NCBI RefSeq assembly: GCF_029227915.1
Contig: NC_079883.1
Coordinates: 5,210,001 to 5,270,000 of the forward strand
DNA: 60,000 nucleotides
Source of the DNA: Hydractinia symbiolongicarpus
Lineage: Eukaryota; Cnidaria; Hydrozoa; Anthoathecata; Hydractiniidae
Direction of reading: 5' to 3'
This document shows positions 1-12,065 of the stretch, one piece after another. The notes below the pieces were generated by a model that was given only the letters and a program-made list of their open reading frames with translations, made no database searches and was not told the origin of the DNA. A program made the position numbers and the translations under genes. Positions within the stretch are counted from its first letter, which is position 1. The number at the start of each line of letters is the position of its first letter.

Positions 1-607
1 TTACTTGGGTGATATGTTGGGCAGTGAAGGGGGTGTTGGAAGAAGTGTTACTTGCAGGATAGGTTCTGCTTGGAAAAAGTTAAGAGAGTTACTTCCTTTG
101 TTGACTAGAAGAGTCTTGTCAATTGAGTTAAAAGGTAGGTTGTATGAGACCTGTGTAGGAAGTGTTATGTTGTACGGTAGTGAGACATGGGCAGTAAAGC
201 AGGAAGATCTTGACCGTTTAGAAAGGAATGATGTGAAAATGTTTAGGTGGATGTGTAACGCCAATCTGAGAAACAGAAAGAATTCAGATGAGCTAAGAAG
301 CAGGCTAAGTATCGGTAGAATTAAAGATGTTGTCTAGATAAGAAGATTGAATTGGCTTTGGCACTTAAAAAGAATGGAGGGGGATAATTGGGTAAGAAAG
401 TGTAGAGACTTGATAGTTCCTGGGGCAAAGCCCAGAGGCAGACCGAGAAGGACTTGGCAGGAGGTTATAAGGACAGATTTGATAGAGGAAGTTGAGTTTA
501 GATCTAACACAGTCTAGATCAGATTGAAAGAGGGTCATTAATATACCCCGTCCAACCCATGCTAGCATGGAAAACGGACGTTGAGCCGAGAATGATGATG
601 ATGATGA
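1..607 (+). mobile_element. 3' end of a non-LTR retrotransposon (LINE), inactive
   Basis: The frame open from about base 5 encodes the C-terminal part of a LINE reverse transcriptase, with the family pattern VMLYGSETWAVK followed by a basic, Trp-rich tail. A TAG at 335-337 interrupts the frame. Reading on from there gives RRLNW, a WVRKCRDLIVPGAKPRGRPR block and WQEVI, so the copy is a pseudogene. It ends in a short (ATG)n run at about 588-607 rather than poly(A), as CR1/L2-type elements often do. A nearly identical 3' fragment sits at 15541-15830. The 5' part lies outside the window. The clade assignment is inference; the RT identity is solid. Confidence 0.85.
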
Positions 608-1264
608 CCATACCTAAATAAATTTAAACTTTTAGTATCCTTTTAGTCGTTAAGGGATGGATTAGAAGATGCAATAAAAAACGCTGTAGGAGCTCTGCTT
701 AAAATTTTCCAATCAAATACATGATCCATGTTCAAATCGAATGCCTTGATGGTTCTGGTCTTTTATTATTACTGATGTGTTCTTTCAAACAGAGTGAAGC
801 ATTATGCTTTGTCTCTATAATATTAGCCGCATCACAATAACATACACCTTGTATATGGTATTGGTTGGATTAAAGCGTTCTTTATTGCAAAATAACGATC
901 TTAGCTTAGTGTTTTTTCAAAAATATACAACATCAACTTTAAAGTTGTAAAAACTCTGAAACGTTGTTACCACATTTCCAACTGCTTTTTCATTTTCCAT
1001 GCAAAATGTTAATTTGAACCTCTCTAAATAAAATAAAGGTTTAACTTGGTCTTCTTTAAATAACTTGAAATCTTTGATTTGTGCCTTATATACTTTGATT
1101 TAGTTTTCTCTTCTTTAATGTCAATGTAACTTCCAATTCTGAAAGATCTGTTCAGTTCTCATTTGATAACGTTTTTTTTATTGCAATGGTACTTTGCACG
1201 ACCATTGAAACATTAATTTTGTTTCTTTAATATCGACACTACATTAAGAAGAACCATTTTATAG
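608..1264. other. non-coding, AT-rich, nothing recognised
   Basis: No ORF, splice-supported exon or clear repeat was recognised. It probably belongs to an intron of the protein kinase D gene, because the first visible PRKD exon (2242) starts in mid-domain and its 5' exons must lie upstream. Confidence 0.5.
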
Positions 1265-1530
1265 TCAATTGATTTTCGTATCAAGAAAGCGTTTATGATT
1301 AATTTGAACAGTTAGTTTAAAATTTGGGTGAAAGTTGTTTAGAGCATGAAATAATTTGTCATGGACATTTTTTTTCCGTCTTGTATAATGTTCTACATAA
1401 CATTTGTAGAATGAAAGAGCTAATGGCTTAACTATATTTTGCTCCATTTTATTCATGAAGCAACCAGTGACTGAGAGAAGACCACCCATCAAAACACCAT
1501 CGGTTTGTTTATATAACTTTGCACTTAAAG
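1265..1530 (-). mobile_element. decayed Penelope-like reverse transcriptase fragment
   Basis: On the minus strand the frame reads LYKQTDGVLMGG, then a block with FMNKMEQNIVKPL, then FHPNFKLTVQ and HKRFLDTKIN. This order (YKQxDGVxMG, xE-x-VxPL, FHPNxxFTV, FLDxKI) is typical of Penelope-like and related reverse transcriptases, palm motifs 4 to 6. The catalytic Y-x-DD step is missing: the equivalent stretch reads CYVEHYTRRKK, so the copy is dead. Only about 85 residues of similarity are visible and no termini were found. The long plus-strand ORF at 1455-1862 is its antisense shadow. The insertion is probably inside a PRKD intron. Confidence 0.6.
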
Positions 1531-2241
1531 TGAATATACATTTTACACAGGATTTTAAAACAAGAATTCTGTTTAAACAAGCTAAAAAACTAAAAAAGCA
1601 GAAAACATATAGTTTTGTGTTTTTTCTGAAAACGCAACAAAGTTCAAGCAAGCTCTTGGCAAGTTTCAATATTATAAAGACAAAGATGTATAATTTATGT
1701 TTTTTCTTGTTGCGATATAATAAATTAATCAGGCAAAAAAACTATGTGAAAAACATTGCTTCAAGTGATTTTATGAGGAGGATAAAGTACAGTAAATTCG
1801 TGTGGACATGTTTCCATATACTACGTGACGAAAAAACAACCTGCTACAACACAATGATTTAATCACAGGATTAAAAATGTCACCAGAGTTTGGGTTGAAA
1901 AAAATTAAGCACAGTATTTATCAAAAAGTTCACTCTCGTTAAAATTGAAAAGATACAAATATTGAATTTTGAAACATGCCTTAATTAAACCATACTGTGT
2001 AAACACAGATGGAACAATTTAAATCATGCATTGAATTGTTGCCCAAAACCAAACATGTATAGCTGGCAATTTTTTTCTCCATAAGTCGAAAAGTATACTT
2101 GATTGTTTTACAACTGTTATTTCATGTGCTGACTATTTTAGAATGATTGCTGGGTGGTACATTTGACCCGTTACTAAGAATTTTTTAATTAAGGATAAAG
2201 ATTGATATCTCCTCCCACATCATATTCATATTTTTGTTTAG
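1531..2241. other. probable PRKD intron sequence
   Basis: This stretch runs up to the 3' splice site at 2240-2241 (TTTTGTTTAG). I looked for an exon encoding the first half of the C1 domain (H-x12-C-x2-C) and did not find one, so that exon lies upstream of the window or is unrecognised. Nothing else was seen. Confidence 0.5.
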
Positions 2242-5200
2242 CTACGTGGTATATTTCGACAAGGATTTCAGTGCAAAGGTATGGATCAAAAAACAAATTC
2301 AAAATTTTTCAATAATTTCAACATTTTTTTCAATTCAGTTTAGTTTATTTTCTGCCACTATGTATCTTCCTTCTTTCTGCATTTTTGGGCATATAAAGTA
2401 ATTATAGACACCATTCTCATTGTGTTTTTCTTTTTTTTAATTTTAGACTGCAAATTTAATTCACACAGAAAATGTGTAGAGAGAGCTCCGAGAAACTGTC
2501 TTGGTGAAATGAGTGTTGCAGAAAGAGGTACTTCATTACTTTATGTTATTAACAATTAGTTGCCTGCACTTTAAAAAATGTTATTTAAATGTAGCCGGGC
2601 TTTGCTTTGAATGCCAGCAGTGGAGTAGAAACGAGTGCATTTTTAAACATTGACTGCTTGGTATAAAGAGATAAGATACAGTTTTAATATTGCGTATAAT
2701 CCAAGTATCCTGTGGAAAAAATCACGAGAATTTACCTATATTGTATACATATTTCCACATTGATGTGTTTTGCATTCTTGTTTGCCTGTGAGCATGAAGT
2801 AATTTTTTGCTGTGCGGGTGTTTTTATGAAGCTGTGGGGCAATCTTTTTAGGCACACACACAGCATACAGTAATAGAAAAGTAGATGAAATTAATTTTAG
2901 TGAGTGACTTGAAAACGTAACTCATGACAAAGTGGAGTGACTTGAAAACATAACTCATGACAAAGTGGATACAAATGCTTGTAGTGGATAAGAAATTTTT
3001 TTCACTTTTTTTGTGAAGCGTCCGTAGAATCTATAGTTTTTTTAGGTCAGCTTCATAACAATATGACACAACGTACAGTTAGCCCGTGATTCCAAAGCAA
3101 CTACGTTAGTTTACATTTTTTCCTCATTGAATTTTCGGATACATGTAATATTATTATTTTCTTCCCCACTAGGTGATTCGGTCTCAGATGAAACGGAAAC
3201 AACAAGTGACCTTGACAGTTTGAGCCAAGACTTGGAAGAAGAGCCCAGTGGTGAAGTTACAAGTCCGACGATGGAGCTTGAGAACGAATTATCTGAGTCA
3301 ATAAGCAACCAAATTCCTCTTCAAAGAATCGCCATGTCTGTGCGCAAGAAAAGACACAGAGGGTCGAAAATCTTGAAAGCTGGATGGATGATACATTACA
3401 CCAATAAGGATAAAACAGTGAGTTACTTATGGCTGTGAAACTTTAGCAAGACAGTTGATGTGAGAATTGAAAAAGACTAAGTGTTATTTTCCTTTAAAGT
3501 AACAACCTCTTTTAAGTAATAATTCAATATTTTTGGTTGTTTCTCCAAACCTTCTTTTATGCCTAGATTGTTTATGCGACCCTCCTTGAAAAAGATAGTG
3601 TTATGTTCCTTTGAAGTTTACCAACCTCTTTATATTAATAAATTATATTTCTTGTGTTTTTTCCATACCTCCTTTTGGTTGAAGAAAGTCTATGCCTGGA
3701 TTGTGTATGCGAACCTCTTTTTATTTAAAGACAAGGCCTGGCCTGTTTCTCTTTGTGAACTTCTTTGTGTTAAAACAGTTTATTCCCCATCTCATTTTAC
3801 CAGCCTTGCGTTGACGTAGTGCATGCCTCAAGAGTTTATGTGACCCTATTTGTTGCTAAGAAGGTTCATTCGTTTTTGTTTTTCGCAAAGTTTTTAGTGG
3901 TTCACTAAATGTATTGTTAATGTTTTTTTTTTATAGAAACAACTTCATTATTGGAGGTTGGATACAAAAAGTATATATTTGTATAAAGTGGACACAGATA
4001 AAGAATATGATAAAGTATGTAGCAATCCTTCATATTTCTTCACACCATTGTGTTGGCGTAAAAAAGCTATGCAATCTATGGTACTTTGTTTAGGAAATTC
4101 AACTCTCAGACATCCTTTCAATTGACTCCAATCTTGAACCCATGGGAAGTCGACACGGTCGCAACCCTTACCTTTTCACTTTAAAAACAAACGACCAAAC
4201 CTTATATTGCGGAGAACGAGACGATTTCGATGACAATGGAGCCATCATACCTGCTAGTCCGAAGAGTGGCAAGGGTACTAGAATTGCTATCTCCTGGGCT
4301 GACGAAATTAAGTCTGCTTACCAACCAGTGTCTGTTACAAAAGAGGACACCATGATGATTCGTGCAAAACAGAAAGAAGAAATTGTGGAAGAAAATACAG
4401 AAGAAGCATTCGAAGAGGCCAACGAAAAGGTAAGCTGGCCAGATCATGTATGAGCCTTCTTGTGTTTAGTAAAATCAACTTCAATCTTAAATTTAAAGAG
4501 GTGTTGTTGTTTGTTAAAGTAGAATTTTAATCAAAGGAAAACGTATTTGTTTTTAGGATATCAGCCAAGTGTATCAAGTTTTCCCCGATGAAATATTAGG
4601 GTCGGGTCAATTTGGTGTTGTGTATGGAGGTACCTAGCTTAACTTTTTCTTGTGTCCAACTTTTATTTATAAATGGCTATCTTTGTTACCAGTTGTATTG
4701 CATGCAATCTTCTTCGTAGGTGTGCACAGAAAAACTGGCAAAGAAGTAGCGGTAAAGGTTATTGATAAATTTCGCTTTCCCACCAAGGAAGAGAGGGCAT
4801 TGAAAAATGAAGTGACGATATTACAGGTATGAACGAAACAGATAGTAATTAAAAAAGTTATTTTAATTTTTAGTCCTTCATCCACATCCCTTCATGACTC
4901 TTCCAGTGAATGTCTTGTCAATTTCTGAAAAGCTTGGTGTACGCTGGTTTCTATGACTGATCCAATACATTAAAAATTGTTTTATTTTGTTTTGAAAAGT
5001 GCGAAGAGGCCTGCAACGGTTTGCAATTAATGATTCCAATCTATTTCTCTGCTTTTCTATCACAGACTATCAACCATCCCGCAGTTGTTAATTTAGAACG
5101 AATGTTTGAAACTCCAGAAAGAGTAAGTATCGTTTGTACATAACTTTGTATCAACATTCACAACTGGAACCTGTTAATGGCGTTAAAAAAATTTTCTATT

Positions 5201-8050
5201 TTGCCATTTTTTTTGCCGTAGAGGCTATCACTTATCAGATTATACTTTAAAGGAAGAAACTTTCGCAATTTCGCTATTTTTTGGTCTTTATCGCGAAACT
5301 TAGACCTCGCAAAAGTTAATTCTCCCATTTTTTATTTTATTCTCTAATTTTTTTTGTGAGATTAAAAAAAATTCCTTTAAATTCCTTTCATCCTTGTTTT
5401 TATCGCTAACCAACTTTTTAAATCGATTTAAAATAGCGAGTTTTTTTTTATCTCTAAACACTCCTGAAGCAATCACGCCTTTCAGGAAAATCAGTTTTTT
5501 TTGTTTTGCTTTTTGAATCGCGAAGTTTCTTCCTTTCAAGTGGAGTAACTTTCTTCTACTTTGTTTTTTTTTGCGTGTTTGAGAAATGTTTATACATCAG
5601 GTAAAACTAGGCATCATCATTATGTTCCAAAGAAGCTTGAAAATAAAAAGCAAAAGTCGTGACAGAAATTTCATGTTTTTAAAAAATACTGTTTCTATAT
5701 TTAGATATTCGTGGTTATGCAGAAAATGAGAGGCGACATGTTGGAGATGATTTTAAATAGTCCAAAAGGACGCTTGTCAGAAAGACAAACAAAATTCATG
5801 GTGCACCAGGTAGGGCATGCTTAATGTAATGTTTTACATACATGTTAATACAAACTTAAGCTGTTATATGCGTGTGTAACATTCCTGTGACGGTGTGCGC
5901 TGTTAATGCGTCACAAAACCTAACTTCTAAATGTTGGTTGGTGCTAATGGCTTAAAGCATTCTGTTACCTCCCAATCCACTGTGCCCCAAGTGAGAAGTG
6001 ATTGACATTTTGGTTTTTAAACTATTTTTGTACGTGTTACCTGGGGTCGCTAGGATCCTTTGGGTCTTGTTTTTATCTCATAGTGCTTGATATCTGTATA
6101 TCAGTAAAAGAGCTCTCTGCGAATATAAAGTTTACGAAAACAAAGAATGTGCCAGTTCAAACTTACCCTCATTCTACTCCCATTCTTTACTTGAAGTTTT
6201 GCAGTTTTGGGCTTGTTTTTAATTTCACGTTTCTTTTTCAGATTTTAGTAGCGCTGCAATTTCTACACAATCTTAATATTGTGCATTGTGATTTGAAGCC
6301 AGAGAATGTTTTATTATCAGGAGTCTCATCGAAAAACGGACTGGAGCAGGTAATTATGTAGTCCCTTAAAAGGTTAAGTTGACCAAAGGACAATCGGGTT
6401 ATTCGAATCCCCCATTTTTTAAAACCGTTTTAAGAATCCCTTTTAAAGAATAACGTTGGAAAATAAGAACTTACTTCTTAAAAATGTAATTATTTTTCTT
6501 TCCAATAAATATTACCTTCAGCGTATTAGCGTTTCTCAGTTAATCTAACCCTTTAGAAAAAAATTCGATTTTGGTCCAGGGGGAATTCGATAAATCGGGG
6601 TTGAACTGTAATTGAATCCTAGACCGAGCCTTTATTTGCTTGTGTTGTCTTTATGTCATGGTTTCACTTACCTTAGATAAAACTCTGTGATTTTGGTTTC
6701 GCAAGAATTATAGGACGTGAGTCCTTCCGACGTTCTGTTGTTGGCACGCCTGCATATCTGGCGCCAGAAGTGTTAAATAACAAAAAATACAACCGCACAT
6801 TAGATATGTGGTCTGTTGGAGTCATTATTTACGTGAGGTACGGGTTTAATTTTTAAAACAAAAAACAAACAACGCTTATAATAATAAGCATAATTTTGAT
6901 TTACTGTGTTGCGTGAAAAACAGTATCAAAATCGCAGTTATATTTATGTTTTCCCGTTACATAGCGTGAGTGGCACGTTCCCTTTCAATGAGGAAGAAGA
7001 AATTGCAGACCAGATAAAGAATGCTGCTTTTATGTATCCGCCAAATCCTTGGGCGGAGATCTCACCTGAAAGTAAGTAAAAAGACGAGAAAATGTTCCTT
7101 TTTTCTCTTTTTGAAGTTTTACCTGCCGTTTGCGTAGGTGGGTGGGTTTTTTATTCCTGGAATTTGGACTAATTTGATTTGATTCCTTTTATTTTTCATT
7201 TTGCATTCTTCAATTTTTTTGTTTTCTTTCCTTCGTTAAGCTCGCGACTTAATCGACAAGTTATTGCAAGTTAGAAAGAACAATCGTCTTTCATGTCAAC
7301 AAGCTCTCCTCCACGTGTGGATGCAAGTAAGTAATTAGTATGCGTGTCTTCCCATACAGTGAGGGAGTATCTGCGGATGTGGATTTTATTGGCTGATTAA
7401 TTTTCTAAGTTAAAACATCAGGGAAATAAAAAACAAGAGGATATCCTGTAACCTGTAGTTCTCAAATCTTTTCTTACATCAGGAAAATTAAAAAACAAAT
7501 TTTTCTGCTCAAGATAATGCTATCTAATCGTGTTCGTTGGAAATTGTAGCAGTTTTTACAATCTTAAGCTACGTTCTTGTTACAATTATTAAAATGTAAA
7601 GGGATTTGTATTTCAACATTCCTGTTTTACTAAGGGATATTTAACAAGTAGTACAACCAATGCATGTGACAAGGATCTATATATCTTTAATTCATTCGTT
7701 ATTGCAGGGGTGGTTCAAAGGCACACAAAACACTTCATAACTTGACTTCTCATGATTTGTGTTTAATATAGGAGTATAGCTTTGAAGTGAACCGATGTTT
7801 GGGTTGATGTTTTTAACACAATCTGTTTTGTTTTTTCAACACAATCTTTCTTTAGGATTTCAACACCTACCTCGAGCTGCGCAGTTTGGAAGCAGCAGTA
7901 GGGGAAAGATACCTTACACACGAAAGTGACGACCAAGCATGGGCACGATTTATTCAGTCCCAGGGAGCGCCATTCCAAAACTCGATCCCGGAAGAATTAA
8001 AAGCGGATCTTACTAAACGCTTCAATTCGAACGACATTAGTTTTCTGTGA
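2242..8050 (+). CDS. PRKD: protein kinase D (PRKD family), 3' part, 14 exons
   Basis: Diacylglycerol/PKC-activated CAMK-group Ser/Thr kinase. Exons: 2242-2278, 2447-2527, 3173-3417, 3937-4014, 4094-4429, 4557-4629, 4720-4826, 5066-5122, 5705-5809, 6242-6349, 6677-6837, 6965-7071, 7241-7326, 7856-8050, giving 591 residues in one frame. The first two exons give the end of the second C1 domain, with zinc ligands [23 protein letters not shown] domain follows (exons 3-5), then the kinase: glycine loop [15 protein letters not shown] lysine, HCDLKPEN (HCD in place of HRD, normal in PKD), DFGFAR, and the activation loop [16 protein letters not shown] with both regulatory serines. The C-terminus ISFL is a class I PDZ ligand, as in vertebrate PKD1/2. 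The ubiquitin-like N-terminus and C1a are outside the window. All introns are GT-AG. Confidence 0.95.
2902..2967. repeat. 33-bp direct tandem duplication
   Basis: Two copies of a 33-bp unit starting GAGTGACTTGAAAAC lie head to tail at 2902 and 2935 and differ at about one base. The repeat is in the PRKD intron between exons 2 and 3. No function is suggested. Confidence 0.8.
5245..5540. mobile_element. short inverted-repeat (MITE-like) element in PRKD intron
   Basis: About 300 bp bounded by inverted repeats of about 21 bp: the left end contains AAAGGAAGAAACTTTCGC and the right end reads GCGAAGTTTCTTCCTTTC, its near-perfect reverse complement. The interior is AT-rich with further TCGCGAA words. 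It lies in the intron between exons 5066-5122 and 5705-5809. The same AAACTTTCGCG word ends the element at 27751-28054, so the two may belong to one family. Non-autonomous; no target-site duplication was established. Confidence 0.5.
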
Positions 8051-9215
8051 AATGTTATCCCCTCTTTTTTTTAGCAACTTCACATTTTTCAAACATCGTG
8101 AAGTGAGTTTTAACACGTTTATGTTAATATCTGCCACCAGGAACATGAAGCTGTTGTTTTTAGCTTGATTTATATGACAACAAATTATAAAAACATCAAA
8201 TCGTCTGGTCTAGTCAGAGTGATCGAGATCAATGTTGAGTGTGCGATAAAGAAAGGACCAGACCAGAACTCACAACGACCATATTATTATTCGATTTGGT
8301 CCGATGTGTGATACTAAAAGTGGATTAATTTTTCTTGAATGATTTTCTATACATATCACATGACCATATTACGTGATCATGTCACATGATCATGTTACCT
8401 GGTGAAGTTTTTGTTATATCTCGCTTCGATTTTTACCTTTGTTTTTGAGTAGGAAAAACCAGGGTTATACATATATATATATAGGAAGTTTTTCTTATTA
8501 CGTTTTAAACAACATTAAGTTGTATCATTAATACACGTATCCATCCGATTTTTTATTTATATTTCAATTTTTTTATTAATTTAAAAACAAAATAATATTT
8601 TAACACTTTTTAATTCACGGAGAATTCATGTGCTCTATTTCAAGCAACACTCCATCGTCGTGTTTTGATTTGCTTTTACAAAGAATGGATTTTCACTGAG
8701 AAATTTTGTGCACAAACGCCAGGAATGAACGGATTTGATAGTTTTCGCCCATCTTCATTCATAAATTTCTTTTTTTTGGTATAATGGTAGACTTGAAAAC
8801 TATCTAGTGTACATTCAGCTTAACTTTGGAAATCCTAGAAATCATTTAGTGTATGTTCAGCTAAACTGTGGAAGTTTGTCTGTTGTACATACAGCTTGAT
8901 TGTGGAAATCTTCAGAATCTTAGAGTGTACATAGAACTTGTGGGAATATAGTAAGGATAAAATCGTCTAGTGTACGTTCTTAACTGCGGAGGTATAGGAA
9001 CAAGGTTGTGATCTCCTTAATTTTTTAATTTTTTAATTTATCTCAAATTAATTATCCCAGTTATTGTTTAAATTAGGTTTTTTTGTATCCGATTGTAATT
9101 TTAACCTCATTGTTGTGGAAACTCTTTATTTTTTTGTTATTGTGTAGCCAGTCTGTTTTTTTATTTAAGCAAGTGGGTTGTTAAAATGTAGAAAGGAAAT
9201 GAGAAATAAAAACAA
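8051..9215 (+). other. probable PRKD 3' UTR
   Basis: Non-coding sequence downstream of the PRKD stop. It includes a (TA)n run near 8470, a TGATCA-rich palindromic patch near 8350-8395, and a degenerate repeat with TGTA motifs at 8808-8978. A canonical AATAAA at 9205-9210 (in GAGAAATAAAAAC) is a candidate poly(A) signal. The extent is inferred. Confidence 0.45.
8808..8978 (+). repeat. degenerate repeat with five TGTA-type motifs in the PRKD 3' UTR
   Basis: Five imperfect repeats of 34-45 bp each contain a TGTAnrTn word followed by a CAGCTTAA-like or equivalent stretch. The words are TGTACATT (8808), TGTATGTT (8850), TGTACATA (8884), TGTACATA (8926) and TGTACGTT (8971). Two match the Pumilio/PUF consensus UGUANAUA exactly. 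Regulatory meaning is inference. Confidence 0.45.
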
Positions 9216-12065
9216 ACTATTTAGCCTTTTTAATATACCTAACGTCATTCTTTACAACCCCGGTCCCAGGTTTTCTTTTGATATGTAATATATCTGGATG
9301 CATTTTATCCTCCTATCAAAGTGTTAAAAATCCTGGAATCGAGGTTGCAGCATTAATTACCTTATTTTCAAATCACGTGGGATTTGTTGGTTTTTTCTTG
9401 CGTAGTGGCGGCGGCGGTCGTGAAGTATTGTCAGCAGACTGAATTCGAATCACGATAAATGTGCATTTCACTGGATTCAAAAACTTTCGCGGAATGAAAC
9501 AGAAACCTGTTGTTGTTTGTCCTGCTTTACTGGGATTAACTGATCATTTTCAGAAAAAAAATGAATATATTTGAATTTAGCATCAAAAAATATGCTGATG
9601 GCATGTAAATTTTCAGGTTCATTCAACAAGTACCTCCACTAGCAGTCAAACGAAGTAAAATGACCACATAAATCATTTACCAACCCCTTCCTCAGGACTT
9701 GTTAGGCTTTTTATATTTGGACGACAAGAAAAAGCCTAACAAGTCCTGGGGACGAGTTCACCGCACGATTGTATATCACGGTCAAACTCTTGTAAAGATT
9801 TAAACTTTATATGCAATCTTGTTCTAATAATCTTCCAATTTTTCAATCTTAATTTCAAAATTAAAAGATTTATTCGTTCTCCTCAAAACTGGCACAGACA
9901 AGCTCGTCTTTTGTAGACAAAATAATTGTTCCGGATAAACGTTTTGATATTGAAGTGGATCTTCCGTGATACTCAGAAATAATTAACATGTCTGTTGACC
10001 TGAGGCTCATAAAAAATTGAAAATTAAAAATAGCCGGCAGAGACGAAAGAATAAAAATATCCTTTTTATTTGTATGTGGTTTATGTTTTAGGCAGTCAAC
10101 CGTATTCATATTAGCGGAAGATGAAAGTGCGTAGGGTCACCCTTATTCAACTTGTGGCCTAAGAGATGTAGTCCATTTAGTCAGAATTGTTTTGAAAAGT
10201 CATCAGGATTATAAATTTCCGAAAGAAAAAAATAAATATAATTCAACCTAAAAATTAATTGTCTAAAAACAGTCCATTTGTTTCCAAAGTGGAAATGTTT
10301 TTTGTGATTTTCACGTAATTAGGACATCTAATCATCCATCATTGGATAATCACTGTTGGTAAACCAAATAAATCTTTTGGCGATCGAACAGCAAAGTAAT
10401 AAAAAGTACAAGACAATAAAAACGGCGCGAAAATGAAGTTGTTTTATTTTTTCTATTTGGTCGTTATAATAACCATTTGGATTATCGTTTACATGTTGCA
10501 TAAAACGAAATTAATATTAAAATCACAAAACTAAAAATGGTAGCTGGTTCGTTGATGTATTTTTCTAAAAATCGTGTTCTTTTTTTCAGACCTTTATTGA
10601 CATCTAGTCACTTTGCTTTAAATTGATGTTTCGGGGAAATTATTGTTATCAGTGAAAACTTTCCATAGTGTGCACTAAATCTTGGGGGGCGTGTATTTTA
10701 ATTTGATATAGGGAGATAAAAATATTTTGTTTCGTTTCAAAAATAAAGTGCTTCCCGAGAACTATTTAACTTGATTACAATTTTTTGGAATCCAATGTGT
10801 TGTAAAAAGAGTGAACAATATAAGAAGGTATGTTTCTTATTAAGCATTATTTTGTCAGGCTAACCTGTTTTAAACAAAGTTTTTTAACTTGTCCGTTTAC
10901 GAAGGGCAGAAGTGTATTCGTTTTCTGTTTCGCTTTCCATGGAAGTAAATTAACTCGTTGACATCCTTCTTGTTTTTTAATGTGAAAGCTATATTTTTTT
11001 TTGGGAGGGGGGGGAGCTGTAAAAAATGTAAAAATAAATTGACATTTTCTGTCTTGGACATATTTTGTACACACGTTATGGTTAAAACTACAAGCGTGAG
11101 AGATTATATTATAACCACCATTCATCTCCTTTTTTGTTTTTTTTAATCAAATTTCAAAGGTATTTTATTTTGTACTCGAAATATTTTATTCCGAATCTTC
11201 TGTTTTTTATCCCGCAATTGGTGTTGATGTAAATTAGAGTTTAATTGAAAAAACAACAACTTCAAACTGTCACAGTGTCACGGAACGTGTTCCCAAAAGA
11301 CTTGTCATTATATGACACCTATAGTTCAATGTGCTGCTAAAATCACATACAAACATCTTCGCGCGAAGAATTACAAGTTCATAAACACAACACTCTCCGA
11401 ATTTTGATATATTTTATCAACGTTTTATGTTATTCGAATTGAGGGACAGAATTAAGAGCACAGGTGAGAAATGTAATATGAGGATATTGTGTTTTTACCC
11501 TCACTTTATTCAACCTGAGATCGAACGTTAGCAATATTGTTTCCAGTACTCTTTATATCCGTAACTTTTTCGACCACATATGCTTACTAATAGTACCTGG
11601 AATTAATAAAAAGAAGACCTGTGGGTGAGGGTAAAACTTATCAATTCCTGGTGAATAACGCGCGCGAAAAAAAATTGTTTTGCAGAATAAGATTTATTTA
11701 TACCAATTGAAAATTTCATTACGATGTTGAATTGTGTCAAAGTGGTGTTGAAGAGGTTGATGTTATATTTTTGAGTGTCAATAGATATTCGATCTACCTA
11801 TCTCTCATTGAGAACAATTTTGAAACAAAATATTTGTAATACCACGAGTGTAAGCAAGCGTGAATGCAATTTCTCCCAACTATCAATTTTAATGTAAATA
11901 TTCTTGTTATTACTGAGAAGATTTCTGTTTAGCTTTCAGTACTTCGTCACACTTGTCTCAGCGGATGTGGTGTTGATTTTCATCGCCATAAATCGCAATA
12001 AATTAACTGACTTAACAAGAAGAATACAGAAAAGTAAAAACCTTCGGTGTAACTAGATCGACAAG
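9216..12065. other. intergenic between PRKD and ASAH1
   Basis: No supported gene. It contains a perfect hairpin at 9693-9748 and an AACTTTCGCGGA word near 9483 that resembles the MITE ends at 5245 and 27751. The short ORFs here (for example minus 9870-10109 and 10847-11125) have no recognisable domains and are AT-rich chance frames. The ASAH1 promoter should lie near the 3' end; no clear TATA box was picked out. Confidence 0.5.
9693..9748. repeat. perfect 20-bp inverted repeat (hairpin)
   Basis: CAGGACTTGTTAGGCTTTTT at 9693-9712 is exactly repeated in inverted orientation at 9729-9748, separated by a 16-nt spacer. It could be a small foldback element or a structured RNA; its stem is short for a miRNA precursor. 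Confidence 0.8.

Noticed and set aside
3559-3819. 86-codon plus-strand ORF in the PRKD intron
   Set aside because: Hydrophobic, T-rich chance frame with no splice or domain support.
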